This document shows positions 51,597 to 61,135 of a DNA stretch of 64,000 nucleotides, in pieces; the stretch's first letter is position 1, and each line of letters begins with the position of its first letter. Source of the stretch: DASQZT01 sp963728965 (lineage in GTDB: Bacteria; Acidobacteriota; Terriglobia; Bryobacterales; Bryobacteraceae). Made by a program: the position numbers and the translations under genes. The DNA lies in contig CAVSMH010000002.1 in NCBI GenBank assembly GCA_963728965.1, positions 434,001 through 498,000 on the forward strand, in the 5' to 3' direction. The notes under the pieces were generated by a model. That model was not told the DNA's origin. It was given only the letters and a program-made list of their open reading frames with translations, and ran no database searches.

Positions 51597-54500
51597 ATGA
51601 AGACGATCTGTCGCGGTCCGGCGTGCGCGGTGGCGCTGCTGGCATTGACGGTGATTCCGGCGGCGGCTCAACGGCGCGGCGGCGGCACGCCCCCACCGCC
51701 CTTGACGTTCCGCTTCATGGGGCCCGCCGTCGGCAACCGCATCTCCGCCGCCGCCGGCATTCCCGGAGAGCCCAACACCTATTACGCCGGCGCTGCCTCC
51801 GGAGGCGTCTGGAAATCCACCGATGGCGGCCAGCGCTGGGCCCCCATTTTCGACCGCGAACCCGCCCAAGCCATCGGCTCGCTCGCCGTCTCCTCCTCCA
51901 ACCACAATATCGTCTGGGCCGGCACCGGCGAAGCCTGGGCCATCCGCGACGTGGATATGATGGGCAACGGCATCTACAAATCCACCGACGCCGGCCAGAC
52001 CTGGACCAACATGGGCCTTGGAGAAACCGGTCGCATCGGCCGCATCGTCATCCACCCCAGCAATCCCGACATCGTCTACGCCTGCGCTGCCGGCCGTCTC
52101 ACCGGCCCCCAGGAGGAGCGCGGCGTCTTCCGTACCACCGATGGCGGCCACACCTGGCAGCGCGTGCTCTTCGTGGACCCCAATACTGGCTGCTCCGGCC
52201 TGGCCATCGATCCCACCGACCCGAAAGCCCTCATCGCCGGCACCTGGGAAGTGGTCATGCACACGTGGGCGATGTTCAGCGGCGGATCGGGCAGCGGCGT
52301 GTTCGTCAGCCATGACGCCGGCGATACCTGGAAGCGCATCGAAGCCCACGGCCTCCCGAAATCGCCCTTGGGCAAAATCGATGTCGCCATCGCCCCCAGC
52401 CGCACCAAACGCGTCTATGCCCTCATTCAGACCGCCGACCAGGGATCCGTGTGGCGCTCCGAAGATGGCGGCGAAAACTGGGCGGTCGTCAATTGGCAGC
52501 GCCCCCTCATCGGCCGCGCGGGCTACTACATCCGCATCGCCGTTTCACCGTCGAACCCCGATGAAGTGATGGTCGCCGACAGCAGCTTTTGGCTCTCCTC
52601 CGATGGCGGCAAATCCTTCCATAGTATGCCCTGGGGCGGCGATACCCACGATATCTGGATCGACCCCCTGAACGCCAGCCGCATCCTGGTCACCCACGAC
52701 GGCGGCCTGTTCATGACCACCAATCACGGGCAGACTTCCAATCGCGTGACCCTCCCCATCGGCCAGATGTACCATGTGGCCGTCGATAACGATGTGCCCT
52801 ACAAAATCTACAGCAACATGCAGGACGACGGCACCATGCGCGGCCTCAGCACGACTCCCGAAGCCGGGCCGAACGTCCCCGGCGCCGCTGGCTTCGGCGG
52901 CGGCCGCGGTGGAGGCGGAACCTGGGAGCATGGTCTCGGTGGCTGCGAATCGGGCTTCACCCTTCCGGACCTGACCGATACCAGTATCGTGTGGGCCTCC
53001 TGCTACGGCAACCAGGTAACGCGCTACGATGCAAAAACCAAAATGGCGCGTTCCGTCAGCCCCTGGCTGCACACCCTCGATTCGGCCCCCAACCAGACCC
53101 GCTACCGCTGCCACTGGACCCCGCCCCTGGCCATCGACCCCTTCGATCACAACACCGTCTACTACGGCTGCCAGCTGATTCTCCGCACCACCAACGGCGG
53201 CGTGAGCTGGATCGAGATCAGCCCCGATCTTTCCACCAGGGACCCCAGCCGCATCGTTTCCTCAGGGGGCATCGTGGGCGATAACCTGGGTCAGTTCTAC
53301 GGCGAAGTGGTCTTCTCGATCGCGCCTTCCCAGGTTCAGCGCGGCCTCATCTGGGCCGGCACCAACGATGGCAAAGTGTGGTACACCCGCGACGCCGGCC
53401 AGACCTGGAACGACGTGACCCACAACATCGCCGGCCTGCCCCCGTGGGGCGTCGTTTCGAAAATCGAGCCCTCCCACTTCGACCCCGCCACCGCCTATCT
53501 CTGCGTGGACTTCCACCTCATGGACAATCGCGACCCGTGGGTCTACAAAACGGGGGACTTCGGCAAGACCTGGACAAAAATCAGCGGCGGCCTACCCAAA
53601 GGGCCGCTCGCCTATGCCCGCGTGATCGCCGAGAACCCGAACCGCCGCGACATGCTGTTCGTCGGAACCGGCAACGCGCTCTACTACTCGTTGAACGACG
53701 GCCAAACCTGGAAGGCGCTGCAGCGGGGCTTGCCGGCCGCGCCGGTATCCTGGATTGTCGTTCAGAAACAGTCCCACGATCTAGTCCTTTCCACCTACGG
53801 CCGCGGCCTCTACCTCATGGAGGACATCACGCCTCTCGAACAGGGAATGATGGAAACGCCGCTGCCGACCGATGCCGCCGTCCGGCTGGTAGCACCGCGC
53901 CCCGCCTATCGGATTATCGGCGGCAACGGCCGGGCCAACCTCAGCTACTGGCTCAAGGCCGCGCCCCGCACGCCCCCCGTCCTCGAGATCCTCGATCCCG
54001 CGGGCGCCCTGGTCCGCCGCTTGCACAGCAACGGACGGCCGGGGCTCAATCGCGTCGCCTGGGACATGCGGTATGAACCACCGCGGACGGTGGCACTGCG
54101 CACCACGCCGCCCGAGAATCGCCACATCTGGGAGGAGCCGCGCTTCCAGAACGTGGACACCCGCCCGATCACCCATTGGGGCCTTACACCGGCCGAAGTG
54201 GGGCCCATCGCAGGACCGGGCAAGTACATCCTGAAGCTCATTGTCGACGGCCAAAGCTACACCCAGCCCCTCGAAATCCTGCGCCCGCCCGACAGCCACG
54301 GCTCCGATGCTGATCTGCAATCCTCGGTGCGCCTGCAACTCAAGGTGCGCGACGATATCACCACCGTTTCCGACATGACCAATCAGATCGAGTGGATGCG
54401 GCGCCAGTTGGAAGACCAGCAGAAGACCGTGCAGGGCAAGGCCGAACTGCTCCACGCCATCGACGAGATCGACCGGAAATTGCAGGACGTCGAATACAAG

Positions 54501-54833
54501 ATGATCACCCGGGCCGACGCGCTCAGCGACGACAAATACTTCCAGACCGCTTACAAGCTTTACCAGAATTTCATCTGGCTCAATGGCGAGATCGGCACCG
54601 GCGCGGGCGACGTCGCCGGCTCGGGCGACTGGGGGCCTACCGAAACCGCCATCGGCCTGGTGCTCGATCTCGAAAAACAGCTTCAGGCTGTGCAGACGGA
54701 ATATCAAAGCGTGATGGAGAAGGATGTGCCCGCCTACAACCAGTCGATTTCGGGGAGCGGCCTGGAGCCCCTCAAAACCACCGGGGCTCCCCCTCCGCCC
54801 CCACGCGGAGGAGGACGGTCCGGCGATGAGTGA
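51597..54833 (+). CDS. exported BNR/sortilin-type beta-propeller protein
   Basis: 1078 aa with signal peptide (about 1-24). Residues about 30-720 hold many BNR (Asp-box) repeats, for example SGGVWKSTDGGQRW, GIYKSTDAGQTW, VFRTTDGGHTW and VWYTRDAGQTW, as in sortilin or sialidase propellers. A beta-sandwich follows (about 780-880) and then a helical region (about 900-1040), with a Pro/Gly-rich tail. Commonly annotated as glycosyl hydrolase, but I see no catalytic set, so a surface binding role is equally likely. Secreted or surface-exposed. Confidence 0.85.
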   Translation: MKTICRGPACAVALLALTVIPAAAQRRGGGTPPPPLTFRFMGPAVGNRISAAAGIPGEPNTYYAGAASGGVWKSTDGGQRWAPIFDREPAQAIGSLAVSSSNHNIVWAGTGEAWAIRDVDMMGNGIYKSTDAGQTWTNMGLGETGRIGRIVIHPSNPDIVYACAAGRLTGPQEERGVFRTTDGGHTWQRVLFVDPNTGCSGLAIDPTDPKALIAGTWEVVMHTWAMFSGGSGSGVFVSHDAGDTWKRIEAHGLPKSPLGKIDVAIAPSRTKRVYALIQTADQGSVWRSEDGGENWAVVNWQRPLIGRAGYYIRIAVSPSNPDEVMVADSSFWLSSDGGKSFHSMPWGGDTHDIWIDPLNASRILVTHDGGLFMTTNHGQTSNRVTLPIGQMYHVAVDNDVPYKIYSNMQDDGTMRGLSTTPEAGPNVPGAAGFGGGRGGGGTWEHGLGGCESGFTLPDLTDTSIVWASCYGNQVTRYDAKTKMARSVSPWLHTLDSAPNQTRYRCHWTPPLAIDPFDHNTVYYGCQLILRTTNGGVSWIEISPDLSTRDPSRIVSSGGIVGDNLGQFYGEVVFSIAPSQVQRGLIWAGTNDGKVWYTRDAGQTWNDVTHNIAGLPPWGVVSKIEPSHFDPATAYLCVDFHLMDNRDPWVYKTGDFGKTWTKISGGLPKGPLAYARVIAENPNRRDMLFVGTGNALYYSLNDGQTWKALQRGLPAAPVSWIVVQKQSHDLVLSTYGRGLYLMEDITPLEQGMMETPLPTDAAVRLVAPRPAYRIIGGNGRANLSYWLKAAPRTPPVLEILDPAGALVRRLHSNGRPGLNRVAWDMRYEPPRTVALRTTPPENRHIWEEPRFQNVDTRPITHWGLTPAEVGPIAGPGKYILKLIVDGQSYTQPLEILRPPDSHGSDADLQSSVRLQLKVRDDITTVSDMTNQIEWMRRQLEDQQKTVQGKAELLHAIDEIDRKLQDVEYKMITRADALSDDKYFQTAYKLYQNFIWLNGEIGTGAGDVAGSGDWGPTETAIGLVLDLEKQLQAVQTEYQSVMEKDVPAYNQSISGSGLEPLKTTGAPPPPPRGGGRSGDE

Positions 54834-54897
54834 CCGCCCGCCCGCCACACCTGCCAGTACTACTGGGTCATAAAAGAACATTCTGATGTAGAATTGT

Positions 54898-55300
54898 TTG
54901 GTGGGATCACGCCTCGCCGCGCCAGGCCCACAAGAGAAACGGTTCGCGGCATATATAGAGGGCCTGGCGAACGCCGCGGGGCATGAAGACCGGCACGCAC
55001 CTTTGATGAACTACTGCAAGGGATTGTTGTTACCCGGGGAGCGCAAGAGCATTGAGCCGATGGCGGCCCGCCTGGATTCTAAGAACGTCCAGCCGGTACG
55101 GCAGTCCCTGCACCATTTTGGTAGCCAAGGCGCCCTGGAGCGACGAAACACTGCTGGATGAAGTGCGGCACCATGTGTTACCAGCGATGCAGAAAGCAAG
55201 GGCCAGCAGTGGCCTGGATCGTAGTCGACACCGGATTTCCAAAGAAGGGCAAGCATTCGGTCGGAGTCACGCGTCAATACTGCGGTCAGGTGGAATGATG
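54898..55300 (+). pseudogene. IS701-family transposase remnant, frameshifted
   Basis: Three short pieces in different frames together spell the N-terminus of an IS701-type transposase: LANAAGHEDRHAPLMNYC and GLLLPGERKSIEPMAARL (first frame), then VAKAPWSDETLLDEVRHHVL (second), then WIVVDTGFPKKGKHSVGVTR and QYCGQV (third). The family normally continues for about 400 residues; here it stops after GQV. Frameshifts lie near 55125 and 55205. No terminal repeats were found, so it is a decayed fragment that cannot transpose. Confidence 0.8.
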
Positions 55301-55379
55301 CCGATCCGGGCCGACGGCTGAAGGACAAGAACCACCGCTGGATATGCGTTGCCGATCGGAGGTGGTAGCATGTTCCGGA

Positions 55380-55931
55380 ATGGCGGATGTCACCAGGCTG
55401 TTGAACGAATGGCAGCAGGGGAACCGGGCGGCATTCGATGAACTTTCCAAGGTCATCTACAACGAACTCCATCGCATCGCAGAGAAATATATGCGCGGAG
55501 CTCCCGGCGACACGTTACAGCCCACGGCACTGGTCAATGAAGCGTACATCCGGCTGGCAGGACAGGAGGCCGCATACCACGACCGCAAACACTTCTATGC
55601 TCTCGCCGCCCAGGTCATGCGGCAGGTCCTCGTGGACCGTGTCCGGGCACAGCAGGCGGCTAAACGAGGCGGAGGCGTGGCACCGGAGACGCTGAATGAC
55701 GCTCGCCACGGGAGCTTGAATCGACTGGAAGAGTTTTTGATCCTCGACGAGGCCCTGACGAAGCTCTCCGAAGAGCAGCCGCGGCTCAGCCAGATTGTAG
55801 AGCTGCACTATTTTGGCGGGCTGACGGGCGCCGAAATTGCGGAGCTTTTGGGAATTTCTACATCCGCCGTGAGCCGCGAACAGAGGCTGGCGGAGGCCTG
55901 GCTGAAGCAGGCCCTTTCCACGAATCCCTGA
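55380..55931 (+). CDS. ECF-type sigma factor (TIGR02999/Sigma70_ECF family)
   Basis: 183 aa with region 2 (AFDELSKVIYNELHRIAEKYM, LVNEAYIRLAG, RKHFYALAAQVMRQVLVDRV) and region 4 (IVELHYFGGLTGAEIAELLG, STSAVSREQRLAEAWLK). The LQPTALVNEAYIRL block and the early Arg/Lys-rich loop AQQAAKRGGG mark the TIGR02999 group, expanded in Acidobacteria and Planctomycetes and often encoded beside Ser/Thr kinases rather than an anti-sigma factor. No anti-sigma gene is seen; the kinase two genes downstream may regulate it. Confidence 0.92.
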   Translation: MADVTRLLNEWQQGNRAAFDELSKVIYNELHRIAEKYMRGAPGDTLQPTALVNEAYIRLAGQEAAYHDRKHFYALAAQVMRQVLVDRVRAQQAAKRGGGVAPETLNDARHGSLNRLEEFLILDEALTKLSEEQPRLSQIVELHYFGGLTGAEIAELLGISTSAVSREQRLAEAWLKQALSTNP

Positions 55932-56095
55932 CGGCTTGTTCGGATCTTCTCGTTCGTCGCGAAATCCGCCCGCGACACGCGCAAGAATTTCCTGCATTTT
56001 ACGTTTGTCAGCTCAGAGTCGAATACACCGGACGTTTCTGACGAACGGTCGGTGACGCCAAATGGCCGTTCGACTAACAAACGGAGGGGTATTGT

Positions 56096-56992
56096 ATGGC
56101 GCTATCGAAAGCGGACAAGGATGTTCTCGCCTCGCAACTGGGCGAAGAGGTCGAGCAGTTCCTGGAGGATTTCACGCAAGACTGGCAATCCGCCGCGGAA
56201 TACGCCACAGCGAACGCAAACGACCCGCAAGACGACGACTCGAACCTCTACTGGGGGATTGCATTCGCGGGGAACCTGCTTTGGGCCCTCACGGCCTGTT
56301 TTCCACCGGCGGGAACGGTCAAGGTTCTGGAGATCTCGTGGCGGCGGGCAACCCAGGTCGTATCGATATTCGGCGCGGCTGCCGGATCGAACGTCCTCGG
56401 GCAATTCGGCGCCGTCTCAACCGGGCATTGGTCGCTGGCTGGCATGAAAATCGAGCTAAGTAAGAAATTTTCCAGACTGCGAGGACCTATGAAGGAGGTC
56501 TATGTTCAAGGGGCTAAAGAATGGGTGGAAAAGAGCTTGCTGGGTCACGCCCTGGAAAAGGCGGGTATCCGGCCGGAGGATGCTTCCGTCACGCGCGATT
56601 CCGCCACCATCGCGGTTCTCGGCACGGCACAGAGGAATGAACGCCGGCTGTTCACCTGGACCAATTACATCTTTCCGAATAACGTCGCGTATTCCGAGAA
56701 CAGCGTCGGTCGATCGGCCATACTCGGAGACTATATGCGAGACCAGATCGACTCGGCCCTCAACGACTTCAACCGGCAATGGGCCGCCTATCAGAATGCC
56801 AACATATATGCCGCGAAAGGCCGGAGGCCGGCATTCCGACCGACCCTGCACTTCAGCGGCGTGCCCGAGGCGGTACAGGGCGGCGTGAAGAAATACATCA
56901 ACCAACATAAGCTTACACCCCAGGAAAGCTGGAATGCTCTGTTGCAGAAGATGGGCATCATAAAAGGCGCTCCTACGGTTCTGTACCACTAA
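56096..56992 (+). CDS. unknown protein between sigma factor and kinase, hydrophobic hairpin
   Basis: 298 aa, GGAGGGG upstream. An acidic helical N-terminus (1-50, QFLEDFTQDW) is followed by a hydrophobic stretch (51-75, LYWGIAFAGNLLWALTACF) and a Gly/Ala-rich one (about 86-108, VVSIFGAAAGSNVLGQFGAV) that together could form a membrane hairpin. The C-terminal 180 residues are soluble (LFTWTNYIFPNNVAYSEN; FRPTLHFSGVPEAVQGG). No family recognised. Its position suggests it is the target or effector of the sigma/kinase pair. No Cys-based or hydrolase motif is visible. Confidence 0.7.
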   Translation: MALSKADKDVLASQLGEEVEQFLEDFTQDWQSAAEYATANANDPQDDDSNLYWGIAFAGNLLWALTACFPPAGTVKVLEISWRRATQVVSIFGAAAGSNVLGQFGAVSTGHWSLAGMKIELSKKFSRLRGPMKEVYVQGAKEWVEKSLLGHALEKAGIRPEDASVTRDSATIAVLGTAQRNERRLFTWTNYIFPNNVAYSENSVGRSAILGDYMRDQIDSALNDFNRQWAAYQNANIYAAKGRRPAFRPTLHFSGVPEAVQGGVKKYINQHKLTPQESWNALLQKMGIIKGAPTVLYH

Positions 56993-57066
56993 ACGAAACG
57001 GGTCGGAGGAGGGACGCCCCACGCACGGTATAATTCCGGCTCAGGTGCTCAAACCACACGGATATT

Positions 57067-59787
57067 ATGAAAGCTCAAGTTGCAGTTTTGTTTCACGAAC
57101 TGGCGGACTTGACGGGCGAGGAGCGGGCCCGCTATTTTGACCAACACCCGGTAAATCAGGAGATCCGCCGCGAGATCGATGCCTTGCTCGCCTACGACGA
57201 GCGAACCAGCAGCTACCTACGCGACGTGGTCCAGGAGGCTGTAAACGCGTCCTTCACAGCCCCAGACCCACCTTCCGCTCCTGGAGCTCTGAACTGCGAG
57301 CCCTACCGGCTCCAGCGCCTCATCGGACGGGGCGGGATGGGAGTCGTCTACCTGGCCGAACGCTCCGATGGGGAGGTGCGCCAGCAAGTCGCTGTGAAGT
57401 TCCTGAGGGCCGGCGGTGACGATCCCATCCTCCGCGACCGCTTCCTCCAGGAACGGCAGATTCTGGCAACGCTCCGCCATCCGGGAATCGCGCGCCTGCT
57501 GGATGCCGGCCACACTACCGACCACCGCCCCTACCTGGTGATGGAGTACGTGGATGGTGTTCCCATCGATGCCTACGCGGCCCAACTGGATGTGCGTAGC
57601 AAAATCGAACTTTTTCTCGAGGTCTGCGAAGCCGTCGCGGACGCGCACCGGAGCCTGGTGATTCATCGCGACCTCAAGCCGTCGAATATTCTGGTGGACA
57701 GCGCCGGCCGGCCCAAGCTGCTGGATTTCGGCATCGCGAAGATTCTCGATGCCGACGCGGATCAAACCCAGACGGCGCTGCGGCTGCTCACACCGGAGTA
57801 TGCCAGTCCGGAACAGTTCCAGGGAGCGATGCAAACGGCGGCAACCGATATTTACTCCTTGGCTGCCGTGCTGTACAAGTTGCTTACCGGCAGCTCTCCG
57901 CAGGCGACCGGAGCGGCTGCCCGCGAGGGACCGCTTGCGGCGATCTGCTCGAAGGAGCCTCCGCCCGCCAGCAGTCTGAATCCAGCGTTGCTGCGGGACC
58001 TGGACTTCGTGCTCGCCAAGGCCCTTCGGAAAGAACCCGCGGATCGTTATCCGTCGGTGGACGCCTTGGCGGACGACCTCCGCGCATTTCTCGAGTGGCG
58101 CCCGGTGGGAGCCAGGTCGGGCAACGCCTTCTATCGGGTGCGGAAGTTTGCCCGCCGCTACCGACTGGCGGTCGCCGCGGTGGCATTGACCATCGCCGGT
58201 CTTTCGGTTGGTCTTTATGTGGCGGATCGGGCTCGGGCGGTGGCGCAGCGTCGTTTTCTACAAGTCCGGCAGTTGGCGACGAAGTTCATCGAGCTGGACG
58301 CCGACATCAGGGAACTGCCAGGTTCTACGAAGGCCAGAAATCGGATCGTATCCGAATCGCTCGGGTATTTGACGGCACTCGGCGCCGAGGTCCACCCCGA
58401 CAAGGACCTGGCACTCGAAATCGCGAACGCGTATGTGCAGGTTGCGCACGTCCAGGGCGTTCCGATCGGACCGAACCTGGGACAATCCGCGGAGGCGGAG
58501 GAGAGCCTGCGCAAGGCCGACGCACTGATCCAGTCGATTCTGGACTCTGACGCGGGGAATCGGCGTGCACTGTTCACATCCGCCGAGATCGCTCACGACC
58601 GAATGGCCCTCGTCGATATGCAGGACCGGCGCGATGAGGCGATGGTGCTCGCACGCAAAGCCGCATCGCAGCTCGAGCGCCTGATCAGCCTCGGGTTGCG
58701 CGGGTTCGACGAAATCAACACCGTGGCGAGGCTCTATGGAAACATTGGCGTCGCGTACGAGAACAGCAATCGTTTCGAAGAGGCCCTTCGCTGTTGTCGC
58801 CGCGCAATAGAAATCTCGCAATCTAGCGCCCTGGACCCAATCCGGCGGGGCGCAATTTTCGGCGTGATCTCGATCGCGCTTCGGCGACTGGGAGACTTGG
58901 ACGGAGCGCTCGAGGCAACGCGCCAATCCCGCGACCTGCTCGAACCAGGCACTCCAGCCAACGATGTACGCGTGCCACTCAACTTGGTCAATGCCCTTTT
59001 GCGGGAGGGCTTGGTCGTGGGCTCGGATAGCGATGTCAGCCTGGCCCGGACCGGAGAAGCATTGCCTGTGTTTCAGCGAGCTCTGAAAATCGCCGAAGAC
59101 CTCGCGATCAAGGATCCGAATGATAGTCGCAGCCGCCACTTGTTTGCGGTCACGGGCCGGGAAATCGGTGATATTCTGTGGCATCGAGATCCGTTCAAAG
59201 CTCTGGCGATCTATGATCGCTCGCTTTCCCGTATCCGCGAAACGAAATCCAATCCCAGAGCTCTGCGCGTGGAGATCGATCTGCTCTCCAGCTCATCCTA
59301 TGCCCTGCGTGCGCTCCATCGGAACAAGCAAGCCCGGGAGCGGATCGATGCGGCCCTTCGACTATTGCGGGAGACAGGGCAGTATCCAACGGACAAGATC
59401 GAGCCTCTGAGCGAACCCGATCATGCCCTGCGAGCGCTAGCCGACCATTATGGCGACACGGGCCAGCCCGAAAAGGCGGTCCAAATTTATGAGGAATTAT
59501 TGGCTGATTTCGGTGCCTGGGGGGCCGATCCGGAGAACGATTTGCGCGACGCAAACTGCTTCTCGGCCTCCTGGGTCGCTCTTTCGGGGCTTCTCCGGCG
59601 AGTTGACCGTCACGGCGACGCAGCGGCGGCTATCGACGCCCGCCGTCGTGAGCTCTGGAAACACTGGAAGCGCAAGCTTCCCGGCAATTCGTTTGTGCTC
59701 CGCCAAATCGCGAAGTCCGAGCCCGCTCCCAAGCCGGATCCGCAGCGCCGGCGCAAGAACTCTGACAGAACATCGCAAGAACTGTGA
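57067..59787 (+). CDS. Ser/Thr protein kinase with C-terminal TPR domain
   Basis: 906 aa. An N-terminal helical segment (1-60) resembles the domain seen ahead of Acidobacteria kinases. The Hanks-type kinase has GRGGMGVVY (87-95), Lys111, HRDLKPSN (200-207) and DFG (220-222), all intact. A TM helix (about 366-386) places the remaining 500 residues outside the cytoplasm; these are helical and TPR-like (NRFEEALRCCRRAIEIS, GQPEKAVQIYEELLADFG). Likely a receptor kinase sensing an envelope partner. The gene is 74 bp downstream of the unknown protein gene, on the same strand as the sigma factor. Confidence 0.92.
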   Translation: MKAQVAVLFHELADLTGEERARYFDQHPVNQEIRREIDALLAYDERTSSYLRDVVQEAVNASFTAPDPPSAPGALNCEPYRLQRLIGRGGMGVVYLAERSDGEVRQQVAVKFLRAGGDDPILRDRFLQERQILATLRHPGIARLLDAGHTTDHRPYLVMEYVDGVPIDAYAAQLDVRSKIELFLEVCEAVADAHRSLVIHRDLKPSNILVDSAGRPKLLDFGIAKILDADADQTQTALRLLTPEYASPEQFQGAMQTAATDIYSLAAVLYKLLTGSSPQATGAAAREGPLAAICSKEPPPASSLNPALLRDLDFVLAKALRKEPADRYPSVDALADDLRAFLEWRPVGARSGNAFYRVRKFARRYRLAVAAVALTIAGLSVGLYVADRARAVAQRRFLQVRQLATKFIELDADIRELPGSTKARNRIVSESLGYLTALGAEVHPDKDLALEIANAYVQVAHVQGVPIGPNLGQSAEAEESLRKADALIQSILDSDAGNRRALFTSAEIAHDRMALVDMQDRRDEAMVLARKAASQLERLISLGLRGFDEINTVARLYGNIGVAYENSNRFEEALRCCRRAIEISQSSALDPIRRGAIFGVISIALRRLGDLDGALEATRQSRDLLEPGTPANDVRVPLNLVNALLREGLVVGSDSDVSLARTGEALPVFQRALKIAEDLAIKDPNDSRSRHLFAVTGREIGDILWHRDPFKALAIYDRSLSRIRETKSNPRALRVEIDLLSSSSYALRALHRNKQARERIDAALRLLRETGQYPTDKIEPLSEPDHALRALADHYGDTGQPEKAVQIYEELLADFGAWGADPENDLRDANCFSASWVALSGLLRRVDRHGDAAAAIDARRRELWKHWKRKLPGNSFVLRQIAKSEPAPKPDPQRRRKNSDRTSQEL

Positions 59788-59816
59788 TTTGTCGCAGAAA
59801 CCCTGAAAAATGACAT

Positions 59817-60224
59817 CTATTCTCGCGATACCTTCGCCAACCGCCCTTCGAGTTCGCGCACGAATTGTTCGAGCGCCTGGCGTTCGGCCTGCTCCCACTT
59901 CACCACGATGAAATAGCGGCCGCGGTAAAAGAAGATGGTATCGGCGGAGGGGCGCCAGCGCTGGACGAGGTCGAGGCCCACCCCCGGCGAGGTGAGTTCG
60001 TAGGCGCGCGCGGCGAGTTTTCCGGGGCCCTGGTAGCCGGCCGTCCGAAGGCGAACCACGCTGGTGCGCGGCACCGGGTCCGGCGCATCCGATACCGGCG
60101 CGTCGCGGAGACTGGTGCGGTGCCAGACGCCGGCTACCGTTTCCGGAAACACCTCGACCGGCGCGGTGCTACGGCGACAGGCGCTGACGGCGAGCGCAAG
60201 CCACGCGAAATCGCGACGCTGCAT
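59817..60224 (-). CDS. small lipoprotein, unknown function
   Basis: 135 aa from ATG 60224, with a short signal and lipobox (MQRRDFAWLALAVSAC, Cys16). The rest is a mixed fold: TSLRDAPVSDAPDP, VVRLRTAGYQGPGKLAARA, then SADTIFFYRGRYFIVVKWEQ and a helical end (ALEQFVRELEGRLAKVS). No family recognised. A GTG at 60245 is an alternative start that would lengthen the basic N-terminus. Divergent from the 47-aa membrane protein gene. Confidence 0.7.
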   Translation of the reverse strand: MQRRDFAWLALAVSACRRSTAPVEVFPETVAGVWHRTSLRDAPVSDAPDPVPRTSVVRLRTAGYQGPGKLAARAYELTSPGVGLDLVQRWRPSADTIFFYRGRYFIVVKWEQAERQALEQFVRELEGRLAKVSRE

Positions 60225-60274
60225 CTCCTCGATTCTTACATGCACGCCAAAAGCGTGGTGCTACTATCGCATTT

Positions 60275-60418
60275 ATGGCGAAGTTCAGACCGGCGAAAGG
60301 GAAGGCCAAGCGAACGCAGACGCCACAGGGCGCGGTGGGGTGCGTGGTCCTGGTGATTGCCGGAATGGTGCTGTTGATGCTTTTTCTGTATCTCGCCTTG
60401 AGGAGTTCGGGAACCTAA
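60275..60418 (+). CDS. single-pass membrane miniprotein, 47 aa, ahead of rph
   Basis: Basic N-terminus (MAKFRPAKGKAKRTQTPQG) followed by one TM helix (about 21-42, VGCVVLVIAGMVLLMLFLYL) and a short tail. Its TAA (60416-60418) is directly followed by the rph ATG (60419), so the two are translationally linked. Function unknown; the topology suggests an N-in tail-anchored peptide. Confidence 0.65.
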   Translation: MAKFRPAKGKAKRTQTPQGAVGCVVLVIAGMVLLMLFLYLALRSSGT

Positions 60419-61135
60419 ATGCGAACGGACAAGCGCAAACCCGATGACATGCGGCCGGTGGAGATCGTGACCGGCTATCTTTTGACGGCGGAAGGCTCAG
60501 CGCTCATCAAGGTCGGAAACACACATGTGCTGTGCGCCGCTTCGATAGAAGACGGCGTCCCGCCGTTTCTGCGCAATTCGGGCAAGGGGTGGGTGACGGC
60601 GGAGTATTCGATGCTGCCGCGCGCCACCGCCAAGCGGACGCCGCGGGAGATTTCCAAAGGGCGGCCTTCGGGGCGGACCCACGAAATCCAGCGGCTGATC
60701 GGCCGTTCGCTGCGCGCCGTGGTGGATATGAACGCGCTGGGCGAGCGCACGGTGGTGGTGGATTGCGACGTATTGCAGGCCGATGGCGGCACGCGCACGG
60801 CCTCGGTTACCGGGGCGTTCGTGGCCCTGCACATGGCCCTGCGTCAACTGGTGCGGTTTGGCGCGCTGAAAACGTTGCCGATCCGCGATTTCGTGGCGGC
60901 GACCAGTGTGGGGCTGGTGGGTGGGATTGCGATGCTGGATTTGTGCTACGACGAGGACTCGCAGGCCGACGTGGATATGAACGTGGTGATGACCGGCGGC
61001 GGGCGCTTCGTCGAGGTTCAGGCGACCGCCGAGCACGCGGCCTTCGATGACGAACAGATGGCCCGGCTGCTGGCGCACGCCCGCACCGGCATCGCGCAAC
61101 TGGTGGAGATCCAGCGGCAGGTGACACGGGTTTGA
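60419..61135 (+). CDS. rph: ribonuclease PH
   Basis: 238-aa phosphorolytic exoribonuclease trimming tRNA 3' ends. Canonical blocks: MRTDKRKPDDMRPVEIVTGY, GNTHVLCAASIEDGVPPFLR, KGWVTAEYSMLPRAT, RTHEIQRLIGRSLRAVVDM and VDCDVLQADGGTRTASVTGA. The C-terminus is complete, unlike the truncated E. coli K-12 form. It overlaps rdgB by 4 bp, and rph-rdgB is a common pair. Confidence 0.97.
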   Translation: MRTDKRKPDDMRPVEIVTGYLLTAEGSALIKVGNTHVLCAASIEDGVPPFLRNSGKGWVTAEYSMLPRATAKRTPREISKGRPSGRTHEIQRLIGRSLRAVVDMNALGERTVVVDCDVLQADGGTRTASVTGAFVALHMALRQLVRFGALKTLPIRDFVAATSVGLVGGIAMLDLCYDEDSQADVDMNVVMTGGGRFVEVQATAEHAAFDDEQMARLLAHARTGIAQLVEIQRQVTRV

